The notes under the pieces are model-generated. The model worked only from the letters and a program-made list of their open reading frames with translations, was not told the DNA's origin and did not search any database. Shown here piece by piece: positions 34,135 to 43,078 of a stretch of DNA of 64,000 nucleotides. Numbering within the stretch: position 1 is the first letter of the stretch; each line of letters starts with the position of its first letter. The stretch lies in contig NC_021505.1 in the NCBI RefSeq assembly GCF_000412675.1, positions 2,598,501 through 2,662,500 of the forward strand, in the 5' to 3' direction. The position numbers and the translations under genes are program-made. This stretch comes from Pseudomonas putida NBRC 14164 (GTDB lineage: Bacteria > Pseudomonadota > Gammaproteobacteria > Pseudomonadales > Pseudomonadaceae).

Positions 34135-35115
34135 TCAAGGCAACACGGAAGCCGGGTAGACCGCGTCGGCCACCTGCAACTTGTGGGGAATCAGGCCCAG
34201 GCCCTGGAAGGTGTCAGCCAGTTTCTGTTGTTCGGCGACGATCTGCGGGGTGATGGCCACGGCGTTGTAGTTACGGCGTTCGCTTGCCACTTCAAGCACG
34301 TTGGCGTTGATGCCCAGCTGCGGGGCCAGCAGTGCGGCGACCTCTGCAGGCTTGGCGTTGGCCCACTGGCTGACTTTGCCCAGTTCGGTAAAGAAGGTTT
34401 TCAGCAGCGCACGGTGCTGGTCGGCATAGCTGGCGGTGGACAGGTAGAAGGTGCGGTTGTTGGACAGGCCGCTGCCGTCACGCAGGTTTTTCAGGCCTGG
34501 CTGGCTTTCTGCTGCGGCGAGGAACGGGTCCCACAGGGTCACGGCCTGCACGCTACCCGACTGCAAGGCGGCCACGGCATCGGCGGCATTGTTCACGTAG
34601 GCGGGGGTGATGTCCTGGTAACTCAGGCCGGCCTGTTCCAGTGCGACGGCCAGCAGGTACTGGGCATTCCAGCCGCGACCGGTGGCGACGCGTTTGCCTT
34701 TCAGGTCCTGCACGCCGGCCACATGGTCCTGCTCGCGTACCACCAGGCCGATGCCGCGTGGATAAGGCTGCTCGGCGGCCAGGTACACCACCGGTTTGCC
34801 GGCCGCCTGGGCGAACACCGAAGGTGCGTCGGCGGCGTGGCCGAGGTCGATGGCGCCGGTGCTCAGGGCTTCGAGCAACTGCGGGCCGGCGGCAAATTCG
34901 TGCCAGCTGACCTTCACGCCTTGCGGGGCCAGGGCCTTTTCCAGCGCGCCGCTGCCTTTGAGGATGTTGATGCTGTTGAACTTCTGGTAACCGATGCGCA
35001 GGGTCTTGGCGTCGTTGGCCAAGGCTTCGGACCAGGGCAGCAGGGCACTGGCGACACTGGCCAGCAGGCCGCCGATCAGCAGGCGACGAAGCGGGGAGAA
35101 GGCACGGATTGGCAT
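34135..35115 (-). CDS. ABC transporter substrate-binding protein, aliphatic-sulfonate type (SsuA-like)
   Basis: The 326 residues have a signal peptide (RRLLIGGLLASVASALLPWSEALA) and an SsuA/TauA-like fold: KTLRIGYQKFNSINILKGSG, ALSTGAIDLGHAADAPSVFAQ, KGKRVATGRGWNAQYLL and VQAVTLWDPFLAAAE. It would bind a small sulfonate or sulfate ester in the periplasm. The ATPase and permease genes are not in the window, so it must use another transporter or be an orphan. It forms an operon with the monooxygenase gene. Sulfur-starvation control is likely for this family; the upstream AT-rich space (35155-35310) is shared with a divergent gene. Confidence 0.9.
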   Translation of the reverse strand: MPIRAFSPLRRLLIGGLLASVASALLPWSEALANDAKTLRIGYQKFNSINILKGSGALEKALAPQGVKVSWHEFAAGPQLLEALSTGAIDLGHAADAPSVFAQAAGKPVVYLAAEQPYPRGIGLVVREQDHVAGVQDLKGKRVATGRGWNAQYLLAVALEQAGLSYQDITPAYVNNAADAVAALQSGSVQAVTLWDPFLAAAESQPGLKNLRDGSGLSNNRTFYLSTASYADQHRALLKTFFTELGKVSQWANAKPAEVAALLAPQLGINANVLEVASERRNYNAVAITPQIVAEQQKLADTFQGLGLIPHKLQVADAVYPASVLP

Positions 35116-35311
35116 GGGTTTGCTCCTTGAAACCGGGTGGGAAGCGATGCGCCCAGACTAAGGAGATGGCGTTTGGCTTTCAATTTTTATATTCCGTTTC
35201 GTTAGATTGTTTTGTTATTTTTATATCCTTTTGTTTTGTAACGCTTTGCATTCTTCGACATTTTTTTCACATTCGCTTGCTAGCATCGCCGGCATTCCCA
35301 AGGAGCCCTAC

Positions 35312-36193
35312 ATGCCGCAATTCCTGCGCAAGCGCAGCACCCGCATCGCCCTTACCGCCACTACCGGCGTGCTCACCGCCACTTTGGGTTTCTTTGCATG
35401 GCAGAGCTTCTACCCGGTCCAGGCCGCCTCCGGCTGGGATGTCGAAGTGCTGCATCGTGATGTTGCCAAGGCCGCATCGCTTTTGCCGCAAGCGGATGGC
35501 AGCCTGCTGGTCAGCCGCGAGCTGGATGATGGCCGCGGCAGCATCCTCAAGATCACCGCGACCGGTGACCGTGTCGTGGTGGTCGACAATCTTTCCAAGC
35601 CCGATGGCATGGTCGCGGCACAAGGCGGATGGGTGTTCAGCCAGGAAGGCGGTCAGGCGCCTGTGAGCCTGGCCCGCGATGGCCAGGTTACCCACCTGTT
35701 TGACGGTGAAAGCGTGCAGGGCCTGTGGAATGACGGCAACCACCTGTATGCCATCGAAGACCGCAAGGGCAATGGCCGCCTGATGCGTTATGACTGGGCC
35801 AGCGGCCAGCTTGATGTGCTGCGTTCCGGCCTGACCGAAACCGAAGGCCTCACCCGCTGCAACGATGGCCGCTTGCTGTACACCGAAAAAGCCAATGGCA
35901 AGGTTCGCGCCCTGTCTGACGATGGCAAGGACCCGGTGGTGGTCGATGGGCTGCGCAACCCCACCTTCCTGTTCTGTGACCAGCGTGGCCTGTGGGTCAG
36001 CGAAGACAACACCCACCGCGCACGCTTGTTGCTCATCGACGCTGACGGCGTCCAGCACGCCATGCTGACCTTCCTGAAGGCGCCGCAGTCGATCGTGGCG
36101 GACGGCAAGGGCGGCTACCTGTTGGCCGAAGGCGGGCGTAACCGCGTGCTGCACCTGACCCCGCCACCCGCGCACGACACCGCCCAGCGTTAG
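35312..36193 (+). CDS. exported beta-propeller (NHL/SMP-30-like) protein
   Basis: The 293 residues start with a signal/anchor segment (RIALTATTGVLTATLGFFAW) and then repeated blades such as ASLLPQADGSLLVSRELDDG, GSILKITATGDRVVVVDNL, KPDGMVAAQGGWVFSQE, ALSDDGKDPVVVDGLRNP and QSIVADGKGGYLLAEGGRNR. This is a six-bladed propeller pattern of the SMP-30/NHL group; substrate is unknown. AAGGAG seven bases before the ATG at 35312 fixes the start. It is divergent from the sulfonate binding-protein gene, and its stop overlaps that of the convergent EamA gene. Confidence 0.8.
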   Translation: MPQFLRKRSTRIALTATTGVLTATLGFFAWQSFYPVQAASGWDVEVLHRDVAKAASLLPQADGSLLVSRELDDGRGSILKITATGDRVVVVDNLSKPDGMVAAQGGWVFSQEGGQAPVSLARDGQVTHLFDGESVQGLWNDGNHLYAIEDRKGNGRLMRYDWASGQLDVLRSGLTETEGLTRCNDGRLLYTEKANGKVRALSDDGKDPVVVDGLRNPTFLFCDQRGLWVSEDNTHRARLLLIDADGVQHAMLTFLKAPQSIVADGKGGYLLAEGGRNRVLHLTPPPAHDTAQR

Positions 36194-37074
36194 CTGGGCA
36201 GGCGCCGCTTGCGCGCTGGCAGCAGGCCCAGCACCAGCATGCAGCCGAGCAGAATCACCAGGCCACCCGCCGCCTGTAACAGGCTGAGCGCTTCATTGAG
36301 AAACAAGGCGCCCACCAGTACCGCTACCAGCGTGACCACGAATTCCACGCTAATGGCGCGGGTGGCGCCGATCCGTGCCACCAGGCCGAAGTACAACACG
36401 TAGGTGGTGGCGCTCATCACTGCGCCGCTAATCAACAGGTAAAGCCAGTCGCCTGCTTGTGGCATGCTGGGCACCGGTACCACCAGCAATAGCGGCAGGG
36501 TCAGCAGCCCGCCAGCCAGGAACGCGCCGCAGGTGACCGTCCACGGGACCTGGCCGCGCAGGTGCAGGCTGGCGTAGTTGCTGCCGTAGGCGGCGCTGAT
36601 GGCGCCAAGCAGCGAGGCGATGCAGCCGTGGATGAAGTCCTCATCGACCGCGCGGGCCGGAAAACCGACCAACATGGCGATGCCGGCAATGCCCAGCAGC
36701 AGCCCGGCCAGGCCTTGCGGGGTTATTTTCTCCAGCCCCCAGACCCGCCCGATCAGCATCGAGAACAGCGGAATGGTGGCGACAAAAATCGCCGCCATCG
36801 CCGTACCGATGCGTGGGGTGGCGTACGACATGCCGATCAGTTGCCCGGCCACCGTGGTCGCGCCTACCACCAGCAAGGGCAACAGCAGCGGGCGCAGGCG
36901 CAGCGGGCGGCCCAGCAGGGCTGCGAGGGCCGCCAGGGTGCCGCTGGCAATCAGTGCCCGCAGGCTGACCGCGCCCACCCAGCCAAAGGCATGCACCACC
37001 TTGAGCAACACCAGGAACGAAAAGCCCCAGGCGATGGCCAGGAACATATAGGCGGCGAGGTCGCGCGGTTGCAT
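36190..37074 (-). CDS. EamA/DMT-family transporter
   Basis: The 294 residues form ten membrane helices in two EamA repeats (YMFLAIAWGFSFLVLLKVVH at the start; GAISAAYGSNYASLHLRGQV opens the second). Substrates of the family are amino acids or metabolites exported from the cell. The frame is open to 37122, but the ATG at 37074 directly precedes the first helix and is preferred. It is divergent from a TetR-type regulator about 170 bases away that may control it. Confidence 0.85.
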   Translation of the reverse strand: MQPRDLAAYMFLAIAWGFSFLVLLKVVHAFGWVGAVSLRALIASGTLAALAALLGRPLRLRPLLLPLLVVGATTVAGQLIGMSYATPRIGTAMAAIFVATIPLFSMLIGRVWGLEKITPQGLAGLLLGIAGIAMLVGFPARAVDEDFIHGCIASLLGAISAAYGSNYASLHLRGQVPWTVTCGAFLAGGLLTLPLLLVVPVPSMPQAGDWLYLLISGAVMSATTYVLYFGLVARIGATRAISVEFVVTLVAVLVGALFLNEALSLLQAAGGLVILLGCMLVLGLLPARKRRLPS

Positions 37075-37244
37075 GAGGCAGGGTCCATCCAGGGCAGGGG
37101 CAGGCAGGCTAGCGGGTTGCACGGCGCGATAGCAAGGCCGGCCACCCGCAATGCATTATGGCTACCCGACCAACAGCGTGCTTCCCTGCATGGCTGCGCT
37201 CGCGGATAATCCCCCGTATTCCAATAAATAGCCTGTGAGTGGGT

Positions 37245-37916
37245 ATGAGTGATTCCGTAGTCAGCCTTGGCCAGCCTGAAACTGAAGGGGGGCGCAAAAC
37301 GCGCAAGAACAACCCCGAGAAAACACGCGAGGACATCCTCCAGGCAGCCATCAACGAGTTCGTCCAGCAAGGGCTGGCCGGCGCGCGCGTCGACGCGATC
37401 GCCGAGCGCACCGCTACCTCCAAGCGCATGATCTACTACTACTTCGGCAGCAAGGAGCAGCTGTACTGCGAATGCCTGGTGAAGTTGTACGGCGATATCC
37501 GCAAGACCGAGCAAAGCCTGGACCTGGAGTCGTTACCGGCTGAGCAGGCGATCCGCCGGCTGGTCGAGTTCACCTTCGATCACCATGACCGCAACGTCGA
37601 TTTCGTGCGGATCATCTGTACCGAAAACATCCATTATGGCGAGTACGTCAAGCAGTCGCCGGCGATCCGCGAAATGAGCAGCCTGGTGCTCGAAGCCCTG
37701 GGCAACACTCTGCGCCGTGGCGTGCAGGAAGGCGTGTTCCGCGCCGGCATCGAGGTGATCGACCTGCACATGCTGATGAGCTCGTTCTGCTTCTACCGGG
37801 TGTCGAACCGCCACACCTTTGGCGAGATCTTCCAGATCGACCTGTCCGATGACCAGGTCAAACTGCGCCACAAAGCCATGATCTGTGACGCCGTATTGCG
37901 CTATATCTGCGCCTGA
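37245..37916 (+). CDS. TetR-family transcriptional regulator
   Basis: The 223 residues have a TetR helix-turn-helix at about 25-75 (EKTREDILQAAINEFVQQGL, DAIAERTATSKRMIYYYFGS) and a ligand-binding C-terminal half with the TetR_C_6-like stretch FVRIICTENIHYGEYVKQS. Start chosen at ATG 37245; a GTG at 37239 would add two codons. It is divergent from an EamA transporter gene and convergent with a GlxA-type regulator. The effector is unknown. Confidence 0.88.
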   Translation: MSDSVVSLGQPETEGGRKTRKNNPEKTREDILQAAINEFVQQGLAGARVDAIAERTATSKRMIYYYFGSKEQLYCECLVKLYGDIRKTEQSLDLESLPAEQAIRRLVEFTFDHHDRNVDFVRIICTENIHYGEYVKQSPAIREMSSLVLEALGNTLRRGVQEGVFRAGIEVIDLHMLMSSFCFYRVSNRHTFGEIFQIDLSDDQVKLRHKAMICDAVLRYICA

Positions 37917-37923
37917 ACCCCGC

Positions 37924-38886
37924 TTACTCGCCCAGCCGTTGCTCGCGTGACGGCGGGTAGCCGAAGTACGCCGCATAGCACTTGCTGAAGTGCGACACCG
38001 AAACAAACCCGCAGGCCACTGCCACTTCCATCACTGACAAGTCCGAATACTGCAGCAGCCGGCGGCTTTTGGTGATGCGCAGCTCCATGTAATAGCGCCG
38101 TGGCGAGGTGCCCAGCTGAGCCTGGAACAGGCGGTCGATCTGCCGGCGCGAGCGCCCGCTGTAGGCGGCCAGCTGGTCGAGGCTCAGGGTTTCCTCCAGG
38201 TTGTTCTCCATCAGCTCGACGATGGTGCGCAGGTGCAGGCTCATGGACTTCTTCGCCCCTGGGCCAACCTGGCGGTAGCGGGCCCCGGAGAACGACAGGA
38301 TTTCCTCCACGCCTTCGGCCAGCCCGTCGCCATACAGCCGGCGTACCAGGCCCAGCATCAGCTCCATGGCACCATTGGGGCTGGCGGCGCTGAGGCGGTC
38401 GCGGTCGAGGGTGAAGCTGGCCGGGGTGATGCGGGTTTGCGGGCTGCGCTCGGACAGGCTGGCGCGCTGCTCGGGGTGGATACTGCAGCCATAGTCGTCC
38501 AGCACCCCGGCGCGGCCAAGGAACCAGGCACCGTTCCACAGGCCGCCCAAGGCCATGCCGTGGGCGGCGCAGTCGTCCAGCAGGCGGTCGAGTTCAGGGT
38601 ACTTCAGTGGGGTGCGCAAGCCGCCGCAGATCACCAGCAGGTCCAGTTCTTTCAGCGCCCCGGCGGACAGCTCGGTGGCCACCAGTTCCAAACCCAGGTC
38701 GCTGGTCACCCGGTCGCCATCCATCGACAGCGGGGTGAACTGGAAACTGTCGGCGCGCAGCAGGTTGGCCGTGACCAGCACGTCCATGGCCACGGTGAAG
38801 CTGGCCATCGAGAAATGTTCGAGCAGGACGAAATCAACCCGATAGGGGGTCTGGGCATTGGCGCTGGTGGATTTCAGCCGCAGCAT
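37924..38886 (-). CDS. GlxA-family regulator (DJ-1/PfpI domain plus AraC HTH)
   Basis: From the ATG at 38886 the protein has 320 residues, the family's usual length. The N-terminal amidase-like DJ-1 domain has RVDFVLLEHFSMASFTVAMD and LDLLVICGGLRTPLKYPEL. The C-terminal AraC domain has LSLDQLAAYSGRSRRQIDRL and VMEVAVACGFVSVSHFSKCY. The frame extends to a TTG at 39033 and a GTG near 38927 would also serve, so the start is not certain. Relatives (CdhR, GbdR, SouR) control catabolism of quaternary amines and similar nitrogen compounds; no such genes are adjacent. Confidence 0.87.
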   Translation of the reverse strand: MLRLKSTSANAQTPYRVDFVLLEHFSMASFTVAMDVLVTANLLRADSFQFTPLSMDGDRVTSDLGLELVATELSAGALKELDLLVICGGLRTPLKYPELDRLLDDCAAHGMALGGLWNGAWFLGRAGVLDDYGCSIHPEQRASLSERSPQTRITPASFTLDRDRLSAASPNGAMELMLGLVRRLYGDGLAEGVEEILSFSGARYRQVGPGAKKSMSLHLRTIVELMENNLEETLSLDQLAAYSGRSRRQIDRLFQAQLGTSPRRYYMELRITKSRRLLQYSDLSVMEVAVACGFVSVSHFSKCYAAYFGYPPSREQRLGE

Positions 38887-39090
38887 GTTGCTGGTGCTGG
38901 TCTTCTTGCTGAACTGACGTGGCGTGGGCACTCTGGACTCCGCTTCCTGGCTGGCTCGCAGAGTGTGGCGGGTGGCCGGGGGAAAGACAATGTTCCGGGT
39001 GGGTGTGTCGTATTTCAGGTCGTGTTCAGGCAACCTGTCTGGCTTGGCCTATTGCCGCCATGTTGCCCCCTGTCACTGAGGACGCCCTTG

Positions 39091-39561
39091 ATGAAGTACG
39101 CCATTGCCCTTTTGTTCAGCCTGCTGCCGCTGCTGGCCAATGCCCTGGAACCGGGTGAGAAGCTGGCCCCGTGGACGCTGCTCGACCAGCACGATCAGGC
39201 CTACAGCCTCGATACCCGCACGCACATCCTGCTGGTAGCCCGCGACATGGACGGTGCCAAGCTGGTCAAAGCGGCGCTGGGCGAGCAGCCCCGGGGCTAC
39301 CTGGAAGCGCGTGATGCGGTGTTCGTTGCCGACATCCAGCGCATGCCGGCGCTGATCAGCAAGCTATTCGCCATTCCGGCCATGCGCGATTACAACTACC
39401 GGGTGCTGCTCGACCGGGAAGGGCGCGTGGCCAGCCGTTATTCCGGGCAGGATGGCCAGGTGCAGTGGTTGCAACTGCGGGAGGGTGTACTGGTGGGCCA
39501 GCATTCTTTTGCCGATGCCGCGGCGTTGAAGGCGGCGCTGGAGAACGCGCCGCAGCATTGA
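39091..39561 (+). CDS. exported thioredoxin-fold-like small protein, unknown function
   Basis: The 156 residues have a signal peptide (MKYAIALLFSLLPLLANALE). The mature part reads GEKLAPWTLLDQHDQAYSLD, HILLVARDMDGAKLVKAAL, VFVADIQRMPALISKLFAIP and NYRVLLDREGRVASRY. The order of strands resembles a thioredoxin-like (AhpC/TSA-type) domain, but no redox cysteines are present. Similar Pseudomonas proteins carry misleading dehydrogenase names. The role is unknown. It stands alone, divergent from the GlxA-type gene. Confidence 0.75.
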   Translation: MKYAIALLFSLLPLLANALEPGEKLAPWTLLDQHDQAYSLDTRTHILLVARDMDGAKLVKAALGEQPRGYLEARDAVFVADIQRMPALISKLFAIPAMRDYNYRVLLDREGRVASRYSGQDGQVQWLQLREGVLVGQHSFADAAALKAALENAPQH

Positions 39562-39667
39562 GGCCGCTCCTACAACTGTTCGCAGTGCCATACTGGTAGC
39601 CAAATCAATCTGAACCCTCAACGCTGTCGGTAACCCAATGCATTACATGCCAAACGGGAGAGCGCTC

Positions 39668-39880
39668 ATGGAAATAGGAACGATCTGGATCATCATCGCA
39701 GCCTTGGTCATCCTGCTGGAAATCTGGGCCATCTGGCACATCATCGGCAGTGACCGGCGCGCCGAGCGCAAGATGCTGTGGATTGTGTTTGTCGTCTACG
39801 CACCATTCCCGGGGCTGTTATTCTGGGCCTGGCGCGGGCCGCGGGCGGTGAAGGGCAGAGCGGTCCTGCAGGAGAAATGA
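39668..39880 (+). CDS. small membrane protein, PLDc_N-like
   Basis: From the ATG at 39668, supported by GGGAG upstream, the product has 70 residues with two membrane helices (IGTIWIIIAALVILLEIWAI and LWIVFVVYAPFPGLLFWAW). This is the pattern of the phospholipase-D N-terminal (PLDc_N) membrane domain found alone in many small proteins. The frame also allows a start at 39638. Function unknown. Confidence 0.75.
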   Translation: MEIGTIWIIIAALVILLEIWAIWHIIGSDRRAERKMLWIVFVVYAPFPGLLFWAWRGPRAVKGRAVLQEK

Positions 39881-39924
39881 GGGCTTCCGGCATCAGGCGT
39901 GGGGGCGCCTGATGCCGTCGATGT

Positions 39925-40251
39925 TCACTTGGGCAGGATCTGGAAGCGAATGGCTGGGCCCAGCCCATCAACCATCAGGCAGCCGTAGAATTTCACGGTC
40001 GACAATACCTGCAGCTGTTTGAGCGCTTCGTGGATGTAATCGTGCAGCAGTTTTTCAGCTTCGCGCTTGCGGTCTGCGAGGGTGGTGCTTTTAAGCGTGA
40101 TCATGCCGAGCAGGGTGGTTTCGATTTGCTCGACGGTGTCCAGGCCGAGCTTCTCGCGCAGGTGCAGGCGTGCCTGCGCAGCATCGGCTTCATCGTGGGC
40201 AGGGTTGTGCGGCTTGAGGGTATAGGCCAGCTGAAAATCATATTTGCTCAT
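39925..40251 (-). CDS. conserved-looking protein, 108 residues, unknown function
   Basis: Starting at ATG 40251 it reads MSKYDFQLAYTLKPHNPAHD and then a helical middle (DAAQARLHLREKLGLDTVEQ, LADRKREAEKLLHDYIHEAL) before a beta-rich end (VKFYGCLMVDGLGPAIRFQI). No family recognised and no signal peptide. The frame is open to 40326. It is convergent with the small membrane-protein gene. Confidence 0.65.
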   Translation of the reverse strand: MSKYDFQLAYTLKPHNPAHDEADAAQARLHLREKLGLDTVEQIETTLLGMITLKSTTLADRKREAEKLLHDYIHEALKQLQVLSTVKFYGCLMVDGLGPAIRFQILPK

Positions 40252-40440
40252 GCGCTTTTCCTTGTGACGTACAGGCCTCCATGCCGGGTCTTGCAATCTA
40301 CTGCCTGACAGCCGCGGCGCAAACATACGCGTGGTTCAAGCATGGCAATGGATTGTGCGAAATGTCCTACCCCGCGCTTGACCTCGAGTTAACTTAAGGT
40401 CCGATACTGCGCCACTCTTCCAACCGAGTGAGGGCTTGTC

Positions 40441-40851
40441 GTGACCCAATCAACCGCATTCCAGTTGAGCAACCCTGAAGGCCTGTACGACCCCAGTGGC
40501 AATGCCTATTCCCATGTCGCCGAAGTGCGCGCTAACAGCCGCTTGCTGTTCATCGCCGGCCAGGGCGGGGAAGACAGCAACGGCCAGTTGCCCCCACTGT
40601 TCGCCGAACAGGCCCGCCAGGCGCTGGCCAACCTTGAACTGGCCCTTGCGTCCAAAGGCGCCAGCCTGGCCCAGGTGTTCAAGCTGACACTGCTGATTGT
40701 CGAGCACTCCGAACCCCGCCTGCGCCAATGGGTGGCTGAGGCCGACAGGGCCTGGGGCCCGCACATGAAACCGGCCTGCACGCTGATCCCGGTACCCCGG
40801 CTGGCGCTGGATGGCATGCTGGTGGAAATCGAAGCGGTGGCAGCGCTTTAG
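40441..40851 (+). CDS. RidA/YjgF-family protein
   Basis: The 136 residues begin at a GTG (40441) and show the RidA fold: GLYDPSGNAYSHVAEVRANS, LFIAGQGGEDSNGQLPPLFA, EQARQALANLELALASKGAS and RLALDGMLVEIEAVAAL. The conserved Arg of true RidA (in CTRxxVxV) is replaced in CTLIPVPRLALDGM, where the Arg comes later, so imine deaminase activity is uncertain and it may be an Rid6/Rid7-like member. It precedes a second EamA transporter by 100 bases. Confidence 0.8.
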   Translation: MTQSTAFQLSNPEGLYDPSGNAYSHVAEVRANSRLLFIAGQGGEDSNGQLPPLFAEQARQALANLELALASKGASLAQVFKLTLLIVEHSEPRLRQWVAEADRAWGPHMKPACTLIPVPRLALDGMLVEIEAVAAL

Positions 40852-40951
40852 CGCTGAGTGATGCGGTGGTGGCGCCTTGGAAACACTTTGTTGTATATCG
40901 GTACACGCATGGCCGCTATAACAACAATGTTCCCTCAGAGGTGACCACACC

Positions 40952-41824
40952 ATGAGCACCGGCACCACCACACTGACCGACCGCAAGGCCAAGGCCTGGT
41001 TCTGGCCGGCGCTCTTCAGCCTCATGGCCTTCGCCGCCAACTCGGTGTTCTGCCGGCTGGCGCTGAAGGACGGGGCCATCGACCCGGCTTTGTTTACCGT
41101 GGTGCGCCTGGCCAGTGGGGCGTTGTTTCTGCTGCTGTTGATCCGCCTGCGTAAACCTGCGCTGGGCATTGGCGGCAGTTGGCGCGGTGGCTTGGCCCTG
41201 TTCCTCTATGCCTTTCTTTTTTCTGCGGCATACCTGCAGCTGGGTGCAGGTGCGGGGGCATTGCTGCTGTTCGGCGCAGTGCAGATCACCATGTTCGGCT
41301 TTGCCTGGTTCAAAGGTGAGCGCATCACCGCACGTATGCTGCTGGGCATGTTGATTGCTTTTGCCGGCCTGTTGGTGCTGTTGTTGCCCGGTGCAGCGGC
41401 GCCACCCTTGTCCAGTGCCTTGCTGATGGCCCTGTCTGGTATGGCCTGGGGCGTATACACGTTGCTGGGCAGGGGCTCGCCCAGGCCGCTGGCCGATACT
41501 GCAGGCAATTTTGCCCGCAGTCTGCCTTGCCTGGCGCTGCTGCTACCGGTGCTGTTGCTGGGCGCCGGCCCGCACCTCACGCCGCCGGGTTTGTTGTATG
41601 CCTTGGGCTCCGGCGTGCTGGCCTCAGGTGCGGGCTACGCCGTGTGGTACGGCGTGGTCAGGCAGGTGAGTGCGCAGCAAGCAGCGACCATGCAGCTTAG
41701 TGTGCCTGTGATTGCCGCACTGGGCGGTGTTGTCCTGATTGGCGAACCGCTGTCGTTGCGCTTGCTGATCGCGTGTGTGGTGGTGCTGGGCGGTATAGCC
41801 CTGGCGCTGGCACCACGGCGTTAG
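40952..41824 (+). CDS. EamA/DMT-family transporter
   Basis: The 290 residues contain ten membrane helices in two EamA repeats. The first opens FWPALFSLMAFAANSVFCRL and the second SALLMALSGMAWGVYTLLGR. The motif AGAGALLLFGAVQITMFGFA is typical of the family. Substrate is unknown. The start is ATG 40952 with GAGGTG upstream. Its 3' end overlaps the convergent TorF-type porin gene by four bases. Confidence 0.87.
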   Translation: MSTGTTTLTDRKAKAWFWPALFSLMAFAANSVFCRLALKDGAIDPALFTVVRLASGALFLLLLIRLRKPALGIGGSWRGGLALFLYAFLFSAAYLQLGAGAGALLLFGAVQITMFGFAWFKGERITARMLLGMLIAFAGLLVLLLPGAAAPPLSSALLMALSGMAWGVYTLLGRGSPRPLADTAGNFARSLPCLALLLPVLLLGAGPHLTPPGLLYALGSGVLASGAGYAVWYGVVRQVSAQQAATMQLSVPVIAALGGVVLIGEPLSLRLLIACVVVLGGIALALAPRR

Positions 41825-42540
41825 AAGAAACTGCGCTGCGCCTTGAGCGTGACCACACTGTCGCAATAGGTGTTGATGCCCGAATAGGCATCGCAACCGC
41901 CGCCACTGAGATTGGAGTTGCTGTAGATCAGGTTAAGGTCGATGCCCAGCCAGGGCCGCGACAGCTCCAGCGACCAGTCGGAAAAGGCATTTACCTGGCT
42001 GCCGTCGCCAATGGTGAACGGCGTGCCCAGGCGATGATGGGCCAGCTTGACGGTGAGGTCGACATCGAACAGGGGCAGTTGACCGAAGTCGGCGAACAGG
42101 GTGCCGGTGCGGTTATCCGGGTTGTCGCGCAGCGCGCCACCGAAGCGATTGCCCAACAGCGAGATGCCACCGTACAGGGCATAGCTGTCGGGGCCTGCGA
42201 TAGTCGGCTGGCTGTAATGGATCAACCCCACTTCATAGCCCAGGCTGCTGTCGAATTGGTGCTTGTAGCCCAGGTAGCTGTCCAGTCGCAGGGTCGAGTT
42301 GGGGGTGACGCCCATGCTCGGGGCGTACTGGCCCAGGTACCAGCCACTGGGGTGGCTGAAGTCGAGACCACCGTGGAATGCGCCGACGGCACTGGGTGAG
42401 ATAAGGCCTTGGGCCATGCTGCGCGAGGGTGTGGTGCCGAGTGTGAAGTCGAAGTCGCCCAGTTCGCGTTTTATCTGCTGGGCCATCAACACTGGGCTGA
42501 ACAGCAGTGCAGCACTCAGCAACAGAAAGGGCCTGGTCAT
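41821..42540 (-). CDS. TorF-family putative outer-membrane porin
   Basis: The 239 residues have a signal peptide (MTRPFLLLSAALLFSPVLMA) and repeated amphipathic beta strands (STLRLDSYLGYKHQFDSSLG, GYEVGLIHYSQPT), ending in Phe as outer-membrane proteins do (KAQRSFF). The GYKHQFDSSLGYEVGLIHY block is the Gcw_chp/TorF pattern. Two cysteines in the last 30 residues may form a disulfide. Substrate unknown. Confidence 0.78.
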   Translation of the reverse strand: MTRPFLLLSAALLFSPVLMAQQIKRELGDFDFTLGTTPSRSMAQGLISPSAVGAFHGGLDFSHPSGWYLGQYAPSMGVTPNSTLRLDSYLGYKHQFDSSLGYEVGLIHYSQPTIAGPDSYALYGGISLLGNRFGGALRDNPDNRTGTLFADFGQLPLFDVDLTVKLAHHRLGTPFTIGDGSQVNAFSDWSLELSRPWLGIDLNLIYSNSNLSGGGCDAYSGINTYCDSVVTLKAQRSFF

Positions 42541-42621
42541 GGTCTCCGTCCTGGAAGGCTTGCGGTTGAGCGGTAGAGGATACCTGCGCAGATGAAAGGA
42601 GGGAACCTTTGCCTGGCCCGC

Positions 42622-42873
42622 TCAGCCTTTGGTCGAAGGGGCTGCGTCGGCGGCTTCGGTCACCACGGGCAGGTTGCCGGCACGTTGTATCACCCGGCGT
42701 TGCTGCTCGTAGTCGTCCAGGGACAGGCCGCGGCGCTGCAACGCTTCCAGTTGCAATTGGCGGGTTTCTTCGGCGCTGTACGCACGCAGTTCCGGGTGGC
42801 TGGCGCAACCGGCCAGTACAGCAATGCTGGCAGCGGCCAGGGCAGTGAGGAGGAGGCGGGCCTTGGTGTTCAT
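42622..42873 (-). CDS. small lipoprotein
   Basis: The 83 residues have a lipoprotein signal peptide with lipobox LAGC at about 20-23, then a short helical part (SAEETRQLQLEALQRRGLSL, DDYEQQRRVIQRAG). It should be attached to the inner or outer membrane from the periplasmic side. Function unknown. It lies between the TorF-type gene and the divergent DUF3300 gene. Confidence 0.75.
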   Translation of the reverse strand: MNTKARLLLTALAAASIAVLAGCASHPELRAYSAEETRQLQLEALQRRGLSLDDYEQQRRVIQRAGNLPVVTEAADAAPSTKG

Positions 42874-43078
42874 CGAGCAGCTCCGGAATGCAGGGGATTC
42901 GCCAGGTTCGAATCGATGGAGCTAGGTTATTAAGCCGGGCCGCTCAGTAGAAATTGCCTTGTTCGATAGTCACTATTGACGCAAGCATCAGTGCTAAAGT
43001 TTTGCGCCCCCGCATCTGGCCAAACGCATCGCCATTGCTACCCTTAACCCACGCAATCTGACCTGTTGGGGATAAGCG

